A DNA stretch of 24,473 nucleotides from JBJMLO01 sp045805265 (GTDB taxonomy: Bacteria; Actinomycetota; UBA4738; JACQTL01): positions 1 through 24,473 of the forward strand of contig JBJMLO010000010.1 in NCBI GenBank assembly GCA_045805265.1. The letters run 5' to 3'. Position 1 is the stretch's first letter. The number at the start of each line of letters is the position of its first letter. The notes beneath the pieces are model-generated. The model was not told the origin of the DNA and searched no databases. It saw nothing but the letters and a program-made list of their open reading frames with translations. Positions 19,359 to 24,473 of the stretch are shown here, piece by piece. The translations under genes and the position numbers were made by a program.

Positions 19359-20306
19359 ATGGCAGGAAAGACCGCGGTCGTCGCCATCGGCGGCAACTCG
19401 CTGATCAAGGACAAGGAACACCAGAGCGTTCGTGACCAGTACATCGCCGCGGGCGAGACGTGCTGGCACATCGCCTCGATGATCAAGGAAGGGTGGGACG
19501 TGGCGATCGGCCACGGGAACGGGCCGCAGGTGGGATTCATCCTCCGGCGGTCCGAGCTCGCGGCCCACGAGCTGCACGAGGTGCCGCTCGACGTGTGCGG
19601 GGCCGACACGCAGGGCGCGATCGGCTACGCGCTGCAGCAGAACCTGTACAACGACTTCGCCCGGCTGGGGATGGACAAGCACGCCGTCACGGTGGTCACC
19701 CAGGTGGAGGTCGCGGTCGACGACCCGGCGTTCCAGAAGCCCTCGAAGCCGATCGGTTCCTACATGGACGAGGCGAAGGCCGGGCAGCGCGAGCAGGCGG
19801 GCTGGTCGGTCATGGAGGACGCGGGCCGGGGGTGGCGCCGCGTGGTCGCCTCGCCGGAGCCGATCCGCATCGTCGAGGAGGCCGCGGTGAAGGACCTCGT
19901 CGCGGCCAGTTTCGTGGTGATCACGGTCGGCGGCGGTGGCATCCCGGTGGTCCGCACCGACGATGGCAACCTGGTCGGGGTGGCGGCGGTCATCGACAAG
20001 GACCTGGCCTCGTCACTGCTGGCGCGGGTCCTCGGCGCTGAGCTGTTCATGATCTCGACGGCGGTGGAGAAGGTCGCGCTCCGCTTCGGCACCCCCGACC
20101 AGGAGTGGATCGACCGCATCACGGTGTCCCAGGCGCAGCAGTACCTCGCCGAGGGCATCCACTTCGCGAAGGGCTCGATGGCCCCCAAGATCGACGCGGC
20201 GGTGCGCTACGTCGAGGCCACCGGCGGCACGGCGATCATCACCGACCCCGAGAACGTGGAACGCGCTCTCGCGGAGGAGACCGGGACGAGGATCGTCCCG
20301 GACTGA
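19359..20306 (+). CDS. arcC: Carbamate kinase
   Basis: A 315-residue amino-acid-kinase-fold enzyme of normal length for carbamate kinase. It converts carbamoyl phosphate and ADP to ATP, ammonia and CO2. Family motifs are VVAIGGNSLI (residues 7-16), GHGNGPQVG (51-59), DVCGADTQGAIGY, VVITVGGGGIPV, VIDKDLAS (the catalytic-lysine region) and FAKGSMAPKIDAAVRYVE near the C-terminus. It is the last gene of the rightward operon, 31 bases after the carbamoyltransferase, with AGGGGG before the ATG. No arginine deiminase gene is present, so here it probably harvests energy from purine-derived ureido groups, as proposed for YqeA in E. coli. Confidence 0.95.
   Translation: MAGKTAVVAIGGNSLIKDKEHQSVRDQYIAAGETCWHIASMIKEGWDVAIGHGNGPQVGFILRRSELAAHELHEVPLDVCGADTQGAIGYALQQNLYNDFARLGMDKHAVTVVTQVEVAVDDPAFQKPSKPIGSYMDEAKAGQREQAGWSVMEDAGRGWRRVVASPEPIRIVEEAAVKDLVAASFVVITVGGGGIPVVRTDDGNLVGVAAVIDKDLASSLLARVLGAELFMISTAVEKVALRFGTPDQEWIDRITVSQAQQYLAEGIHFAKGSMAPKIDAAVRYVEATGGTAIITDPENVERALAEETGTRIVPD
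20281..20301 (+). terminator. Perfect hairpin at the end of the carbamate kinase gene
   Basis: The arms ccgggacga (20281-20289) and tcgtcccgg (20293-20301) form a perfect nine-base stem with a three-base loop. It lies within the last codons of arcC and just before the convergent gene's stop at 20325. No T-run follows on either strand, so it is not a canonical intrinsic terminator. A U-less terminator serving both convergent transcripts is possible. Confidence 0.4.
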
Positions 20307-20324
20307 TTCCAGGTTGCTCCTCCG

Positions 20325-22103
20325 CTACCAGGTGGCCAGTGCGGCGTGGATGTACGGCCGCAGGCCCTCCGTGTAGAGCTTTCCGCGCGCGGTGTTGATC
20401 GCGTCCGCCTCGGCCTGCGAGTTGATCGTCGTGCCGTCGACGAACTCGCCGAACACGAAGTACCTCGGCGCGATCACGCCGCTCGACTGGTACGGCACGC
20501 CGGTCAGCGAGAGGCCGTCCCACGAGACCTGGTACGGGAGCGAGCCCCCGTACTGGTAGCTGCCGCCCTTGGCGATCCAGGTCATGGCATTGCAGAAGCT
20601 GGTCGCGGTCGCCGCGCTCAGGCCGAGGCTCGTCGCCTCCTGGCTCACGATCGGACAGATCGAGTTGTGGTAGTTCGGCTCGTAGTTGCTCTCGTTGAGC
20701 ATCCGAGACTTGAACTGCGCCTGCCAGGTGCTGTTCGTCGTGACCACGCCGGTCTGGAACGCCTCGTACACCTTGCCGAGGTCGACCAGCGTGGTCTTGT
20801 TGTGGGTCGCCGATGTCGGGCAGCCGATGTTGTGGTTGATCTGCGTCGAGGTGAGTCCGAGCGGGGTCGCGTAGTTGAGCATCGCGGTCTTCGTGTACTT
20901 CTCGAGGATCCCCCTCGTCATCCGGTTATCGGAGTTCTGCATCATCAACACGTCGGCGTTCTTGAGTTTAGTCGTGGCCGTCGTGTTGTAGTCGTCCGGG
21001 CAGATGTCCCCATCCTTCGGGTCGGCCAGGTTGTTGTAGTGATACGTGATGACGTTCGTGTCGAGCGCGTTGCCCAGCGACTCTTCGTGGATCGATTTCG
21101 CGTGGTACAGGATCTTGAGGGCGCTCGCCGGTTCGTACTGCTTGGTGCTCTGGAGCGACGCCAGGGTCGACCCGCCGACCTGCTTGAGATAGAAGCCGTA
21201 CGCGCCGGAGTCGACCTTCGGGGCGATGATGTTCCACAGGTTCTCCGACGACGAGTTGGTGTTGCGGGTCATGACGACCGCTTCGAACTTGACGCCACTG
21301 ATGACGTACGACGCGGCGTCGATGATCCGCTCCCCGAGCTGGTTCGCCTTCGCTACCGCAGTCGAGGGACTCTGGCCGTAGTACCAGTACCACCGCGTGC
21401 CCGAGTTCGAGTACATGACCACGTTGTACGTTCCGTTGCTGTTGCGGCTGAGATCGATCAGCCGGGCGTGATGCGTCGAGAGATTCGAGTTCACGCTCGA
21501 CGAGCTGATGCCGTAGTACCACCACCAGCTGGTGGCGTTCGTCCCGGTGTTGTCGACCATGATCCCCACATAGTCGCCGCCCGGGTAGGGCGATAGCTCG
21601 ATCAACCGGGCGTGATTGGTCGTCAGCTTCCCCGAGATGAAGCTGGCCGTGCCGTGGTACCACCACGACGCCTTGGCGTTGGACCCGCTGTTGGGCACCA
21701 TGACCACGGCGTAGCGGACACCCGATGACGTGGCGTACGCAGATACGCTGATCGGCCGGGCGTGGTTCGTCGACAGGAGCGAGTTCACCTGGCTCTCGGG
21801 CTGACCGTAGTACCACCACGACCCCGACTGATACGAGCCGCTGTTCTTCACCATGACGACGGTGAACGTCGGAGTGGACGATTCGACCTGCACGCTGGTG
21901 AGCCGGGCGCCGTTGGCCGAGAGATAGCTGTTGACCTGCGACGCGGTGACACCCGTGTACGTCCACCACGACGCGGGCGTCGTCAGCTGCCGGTCGTCAC
22001 CCGGCCCCACCGAGGCCTGGGCCGGCCCCGCGACCATGACGGTCACGACCAGTTGGCCGACCAGGGTCAACGAGACCGCCGCTGCCTTCACCGTCCGTCG
22101 CAT
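20325..22103 (-). CDS. Secreted serine hydrolase: five tandem repeats plus beta-lactamase-like domain
   Basis: A 592-residue exported protein. A signal peptide (residues 1-30, ending GPAQA) is followed by five repeats of 45-51 residues starting near 45, 95, 146, 193 and 238. Each holds a W-W-x-Y patch, a VNSxLSxxxARL segment and a VVMVxNSG strand; the pattern resembles bacterial tandem repeat domain 1 of polyglycine hydrolases. The C-terminal half has class-A beta-lactamase marks: S327-A-L-K330 (nucleophile motif), S391-D-N393, and K512-G-G in place of KTG. Four cysteines (C368, C428, C483, C504) could pair. It is probably an extracellular peptidase or amidase rather than an antibiotic-resistance enzyme. 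The ATG at 22103 follows GGGAG. It is convergent with arcC, with 18 bases between the stops. Confidence 0.85.
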   Translation of the reverse strand: MRRTVKAAAVSLTLVGQLVVTVMVAGPAQASVGPGDDRQLTTPASWWTYTGVTASQVNSYLSANGARLTSVQVESSTPTFTVVMVKNSGSYQSGSWWYYGQPESQVNSLLSTNHARPISVSAYATSSGVRYAVVMVPNSGSNAKASWWYHGTASFISGKLTTNHARLIELSPYPGGDYVGIMVDNTGTNATSWWWYYGISSSSVNSNLSTHHARLIDLSRNSNGTYNVVMYSNSGTRWYWYYGQSPSTAVAKANQLGERIIDAASYVISGVKFEAVVMTRNTNSSSENLWNIIAPKVDSGAYGFYLKQVGGSTLASLQSTKQYEPASALKILYHAKSIHEESLGNALDTNVITYHYNNLADPKDGDICPDDYNTTATTKLKNADVLMMQNSDNRMTRGILEKYTKTAMLNYATPLGLTSTQINHNIGCPTSATHNKTTLVDLGKVYEAFQTGVVTTNSTWQAQFKSRMLNESNYEPNYHNSICPIVSQEATSLGLSAATATSFCNAMTWIAKGGSYQYGGSLPYQVSWDGLSLTGVPYQSSGVIAPRYFVFGEFVDGTTINSQAEADAINTARGKLYTEGLRPYIHAALATW

Positions 22104-22407
22104 GCCGACTCCCGTTCCTTCCGATTCGATCCGATGCAGCCCAGCACGACGCCGAAGCCTCCCCGCCGAGGGCCGACGTCGCGAAACGCGAGCGAAACCG
22201 GGAAGACGACTCGCGCGGCTAGCGGTTGCCGAAGGCAACCCATCCCGTCTGATCAACCGGCGGCTGAACAGGCCCGGCCCGCCACCTATCGGTCTGGCCA
22301 TCGAGGAGCCCTCCCTACTCCCCCGAGCCGCAGGAGACAGATCATGCGCACGGGGACATCGACGGTCAACCGCCGTTCGGCTGATTCTTTCGGCCCAATG
22401 AAGTCGG
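22104..22407. other. Intergenic region upstream of the secreted hydrolase
   Basis: No gene is supported. It must contain the leftward promoter of the hydrolase gene, but no convincing boxes stand out. A perfect seven-base hairpin, ggttgcc (22224-22230) and ggcaacc (22234-22240) with a gaa loop, lies about 120 bases upstream of the start codon. No T-run follows it, so its role is open. Confidence 0.3.
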
Positions 22408-22605
22408 CTACGGGAGCGACAGCTTCCAGACGCTCCTTCCGAAGGTGGCGGCGAAGATCGTGTGGCGGTCGCCCGAGAGCTTCACGTCGAGGATCGGCGC
22501 GAGCGGGAGGCCCGAGCCGAGTCGGGACCAGTTCGTCTTGCCGTTCTTCAGGTTGAACAGGCCGATGTCTTCCGCCGCGAACAGCTGGATTCTTTGGTGG
22601 ATGGG
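22408..22605 (-). pseudogene. C-terminal remnant of a BNR/sialidase-like propeller protein
   Basis: Read leftward to the TAG at 22408-22410, the frame gives RIQLFAAEDIGLFNLKNG, NWSRLGLPLAPILDVKLS and HTIFAATFGRSVWKLSLP. This is the usual end of BNR-repeat (sortilin/photosystem-II-stability-factor-like) propellers, where the final blade reads LYAATYGRGVWKL. There is no credible start codon. The upstream part is replaced by the rearranged IS3 region, so this is a decayed gene end. The 5' limit given is approximate. Confidence 0.6.
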
Positions 22606-22607
22606 GA

Positions 22608-23144
22608 CTACGTCGCGCTTCCGCCCTCTACGATCGAACTGACGTTGAGAATCCTCAATTTCCCGGGTGAGCGTGTCTCTTCCTGGCCCGGCACAGTCGT
22701 CGCCACCAATTCGGTTCCGTGCGGTGACCAGGCGAGGGCTCCCGCCTCCTGATCACCCCACAGCTGGTTCGGCCTCGTTGCGGTGAAGTTCCGGTCGACG
22801 AGATCGGCGGGGCGGGCCGCCGTCTGATCGGGCACGGTGGTCCGGCGGGTCTTCCCCCGACGGACGCCCTGCAGGCCGAGCTCGGCCATGAGGCGCTCCG
22901 CGGTGCACCGGGCGGCACAGATGCCCTCCCGGCGGAGCTGTCGCCACACCTTGCGGGCCCCGTACACGCCGAAGTTCTCTCGGTGGATGCGCTCGATCTC
23001 TCCCTTCAGCTCCTCGTCGCGCACGGTGCGGGGGCAGGACGCCCCGCGCGTGGCGGCGTAGTAGGTGGACGGGGCGATCGGCAGCTGCTCGCAGATCGGC
23101 TCGACCCCGTAGGTCTCTTTGTGCCCGTCGATGTAGGCGATCAT
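22608..23144 (-). pseudogene. Truncated IS3 transposase OrfB fused to a propeller fragment
   Basis: The first 129 or so residues are a normal IS3-family OrfB start: the HTH_21-type region YGARKVWRQLRREGI... AERLMAELGLQG and then RPADLVDRNFTATRPNQLW. This is where the first catalytic aspartate (usually NQLWVADLTY) should follow. At about 22758 the sequence switches to DQEAGALAWSPHGTELVATT... KLRILNVSS, which looks like a WD40/TolB propeller blade. The whole DDE catalytic core is therefore missing and the transposase cannot be active. The frame stays open across the junction to a stop at 22608, giving a 178-residue chimera. It overlaps the end of orfA by ATGA. Confidence 0.8.
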
Positions 23145-23461
23145 CGTCTCGGTCGGCGGTCGAGCTCCGCCGCGAAAAAAGCCGAGGCCGACTTGAGGAT
23201 CTCGTTGGCCCGGCGGAGCTCGCGGTTCTCCCGCTCGAGGTCCTTCAGGCGCTGGCGCTCGTTCGTGGTGAGGCCGGAGCGGATCCCGCCGTCGACCTCG
23301 GCCCGGCGGACCCAGTTGCGCAGGGTCTCGGGGGAGACACCGAACTTCGCGGCGATGGAGGTGATCGCCGCCCGCTGTGAGTCGTACTCCTCGCGGTGCT
23401 CGAACACCAAGCGGACGGCCCGTTCACGGACCTCCTGGGGATACTTCGATCGTCGTGGCAT
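23141..23461 (-). CDS. IS3-family transposase OrfA
   Basis: A 106-residue DNA-binding protein of the HTH_Tnp_1 type: SKYPQEVRERAVRLVFEH, then IAAKFGVSPETLRNWVRRAEVDGG (the helix-turn-helix), and a coiled coil ERQRLKDLERENRELRRANEILKSA for dimerisation. The length is normal for OrfA. In intact elements the product is joined to OrfB by a -1 frameshift. The slippery run needed for that is present at 23174-23180. Because orfB is truncated, OrfA could at most bind ends of related elements. Confidence 0.92.
   Translation of the reverse strand: MPRRSKYPQEVRERAVRLVFEHREEYDSQRAAITSIAAKFGVSPETLRNWVRRAEVDGGIRSGLTTNERQRLKDLERENRELRRANEILKSASAFFAAELDRRPRR
23174..23180 (-). promoter_or_regulatory. Candidate -1 ribosomal frameshift site (T TTT TTC)
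   Basis: Read leftward, orfA codons GCT TTT TTC form a perfect X-XXY-YYZ slippery heptamer. The -1 frame after it is open and runs into the orfB frame, reading RGGARPPTETM then IAYIDGHKE. This is the normal way IS3 elements make the OrfAB transposase. The stimulatory structure was not checked. Confidence 0.6.
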
Positions 23462-23529
23462 GGCTCCATCCTCTACTCACGAGTTGGAGCCTCGAAGAAA
23501 CCCAGGGTGGTTCAAATGTCCGTCCTTGA

Positions 23530-24219
23530 TCACTTTCCGTGCAAGGGAAGCTCAAAGCTAATCGACAAGGCCCCATGGCCTCCCACCTGCGCATCAATAC
23601 CAATCTCAACGCTGGCAAGGCCGAGCGGTAGGCGTTTCGCCCATACCGCGATAGCCAGTCTCTCGCTTTGACCAGGTACTTCCAGCCCGTCCCAGACCTG
23701 GCCCCTAGAACGCAACCTCCTCGGCCGAGACAAATACGCGAAGCGGAACTGCGCCGGTGCGATGGCCGAGTTCTCAACTCGAAAGTTGAGCCAGGTGTCA
23801 TCGCCAAGTGTCATCCCCTCGGGCCTCACGGAGACGGGGCCCTTCGTGGCAACGATCCCAGAGATGACCGACGTCCTGCGGGCCATCGACCGTCCACCGA
23901 CCTCATAATCCTCGATTAGCCACGCCGCCCCGACTCGTTGTAAGCGGATGGCAAGTCGGTGCTTCTCTCGCTCGAAATGTTCGCCCCCTGAGGATTGCGC
24001 AAACCAGGTCTCGATCGTCACCTTACATTCGACCAAAGCGGAGTCTCCGACGAGCTCCTCAACTCGCAGCCCAGAGATGGATGACTGTTTTCGACTAATG
24101 AAGGGACGGGTGTAGCGATCCGCTAGCTCACGGACCTCTCGAAGTCGTCCCATGGTAAACAGGGAAGTAGGCTCCAAGCGAGCAGCCGCCCCGAAGTAGT
24201 TGCGCACCACTTCGAACAC
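23530..24219 (-). CDS. Hypothetical protein, NTF2-like N-terminal half
   Basis: I do not recognise this 229-residue protein. The first 105 or so residues (VRNYFGAAARLEP... VEELVGDSALVECKVTIETWF... GAAWLIEDYEV) look like the cone-shaped NTF2/SnoaL-like fold. The rest (GPVSVRPEGMTLGDDTWLNFRVENSA... SFELPLHGK) reads as a beta-sandwich. There is no signal peptide, membrane segment or cysteine-rich site. The GTG at 24219 has GGAGG seven bases upstream, which supports this start. Base composition is visibly less GC-rich than the catabolic core, fitting a mobile, IS-rich zone. Its stop lies only about 15 bases from the IS3 end, so the original C-terminus may have been changed by the insertion. Confidence 0.6.
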   Translation of the reverse strand: MFEVVRNYFGAAARLEPTSLFTMGRLREVRELADRYTRPFISRKQSSISGLRVEELVGDSALVECKVTIETWFAQSSGGEHFEREKHRLAIRLQRVGAAWLIEDYEVGGRSMARRTSVISGIVATKGPVSVRPEGMTLGDDTWLNFRVENSAIAPAQFRFAYLSRPRRLRSRGQVWDGLEVPGQSERLAIAVWAKRLPLGLASVEIGIDAQVGGHGALSISFELPLHGK

Positions 24220-24319
24220 GTGTTCCCCTCCTCGGCTTCGAGTGGGTGGGTCGTAAGCCTTGAGAATGCGATGCCCCTGCTCAGCTGGGACGGCGGGAGT
24301 AGCAAACCGGGAGGCGGAA

Positions 24320-24398
24320 GACGCGCACGTGAGGCGTCCCCTCTTTAGGTTCGGGGTTCGACCAAGAACTCGAACCGAGGAGGGCTCACGTGCGCGTC
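24320..24398 (+). promoter_or_regulatory. Long-range inverted repeat enclosing the ISL3 transposase start
   Basis: A perfect 14-base inverted repeat pairs 24320-24333 (gacgcgcacgtgag) with 24385-24398 (ctcacgtgcgcgtc). The right arm covers the GTG start codon at 24390. Inside the loop a second hairpin pairs 24355-24361 with 24370-24376. An RNA starting upstream of 24320 would hide the start codon in a stem. Confidence 0.5.
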
Positions 24399-24473
24399 AC
24401 CACGGCATTCAATCGGATGCTGGGTCTGCCCGGTGCATCGGTCACGTCGGTGACCTTCGGGCCGGACGGCATC
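24390..24473 (+). CDS. ISL3-family transposase, N-terminal part (cut by window end)
   Basis: The 28 visible residues, VRVTTAFNRMLGLPGASV followed by a short beta-strand segment ending GPDGI, are the typical N-terminus of ISL3-family transposases, which precedes a zinc-binding domain and the DDE core. The GTG at 24390 has an excellent GAGGAGG at 24377-24383 with a six-base spacer. The rest lies beyond the window, so integrity cannot be judged. Confidence 0.8.
   Translation, partial: MRVTTAFNRMLGLPGASVTSVTFGPDGI

Larger units (their letters stand above)
22758..23516 (-). mobile_element. IS3-family element, right end deleted
   Basis: Contains intact orfA and the first two thirds of what remains of orfB, read leftward. 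The 5' end lies near 23511-23516, where the leftward strand reads ttgaaccaccctgggtttc, a typical IS3-type terminal sequence in actinobacteria. The other end, with the DDE core of orfB and its inverted repeat, is missing at the junction near 22758. The deletion joined it to remains of a propeller gene. Confidence 0.75.

Noticed and set aside
19359..20306. Arginine deiminase pathway operon
   Set aside because: Carbamate kinase and carbamoyltransferases are present, but no arcA-type deiminase or antiporter; the YgeW and xanthine dehydrogenase context fits purine degradation better.
20325..22103. Antibiotic-resistance beta-lactamase
   Set aside because: The catalytic-domain motifs are present, but the five N-terminal repeats and overall architecture fit an extracellular peptidase better.
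22224..22240. Hairpin ggttgcc-gaa-ggcaacc as a terminator
   Set aside because: No T-run follows on either strand and no gene ends next to it; noted only within the intergenic entry.

Overview
The window looks like chromosomal DNA of a high-GC actinobacterium, probably an environmental or uncultured lineage. GC is very high, GTG starts are frequent, genes are tightly overlapped with GTGA or ATGA junctions, an LLM-class (F420-type) oxidoreductase is present, and the insertion sequences (IS256, IS3, ISL3) are of types common in actinobacteria. No rRNA, tRNA or CRISPR array is visible.

Layout. 1-1489: a complete IS256-family element that has cut a small WapI-like gene, whose 3' remnant follows (1485-1775). 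2040-3080: a secreted beta-propeller protein. 3425-3988: a GNAT acetyltransferase. 4110-20306: the core of the window, a catabolic locus of two divergent operons separated by a control region at 15284-15454. The leftward operon, in transcription order, encodes a fused Fe-S/molybdenum xanthine dehydrogenase of the selenium-dependent type, an SsnA-type amidohydrolase, an LLM-class oxidoreductase, the FAD and [2Fe-2S] subunits of a second xanthine dehydrogenase, an 8-oxoguanine-deaminase-like amidohydrolase, the molybdenum subunit of that second dehydrogenase, and the carbamoyltransferase YgeW. The rightward operon encodes two fold-type-II PLP enzymes, an aspartate-carbamoyltransferase-like protein with an altered catalytic loop, and carbamate kinase. 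20325-22103: a secreted hydrolase with five tandem repeats and a class-A beta-lactamase-like domain, convergent with the carbamate kinase. 22408-23516: decayed propeller genes and a truncated IS3 element. 23530-24219: an unrecognised two-domain protein. 24390-24473: the start of an ISL3 transposase, cut by the window edge.

How the core may work (inference). Its gene families are those of the selenium-dependent molybdenum hydroxylase / purine-degradation clusters known from E. coli (xdhD, ssnA, ygeW, ygeX, yqeA) and anaerobic gut bacteria. Deaminases and hydroxylases would convert purines (guanine, 8-oxoguanine, hypoxanthine, xanthine) to urate or related oxopurines. An unidentified ring-opening step would yield ureido compounds. 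The carbamoyltransferases would release carbamoyl phosphate by phosphorolysis, carbamate kinase would turn it into ATP, and the PLP enzymes would eliminate ammonia from the remaining amino acid. YgeX, YgeY, HyuA, YgfK and the selenium-cofactor maturation genes are not in the window. Instead there are two unusual PLP enzymes, a second carbamoyltransferase and an F420-type oxidoreductase, so this appears to be a variant of the known pathway, and the most interesting system here.
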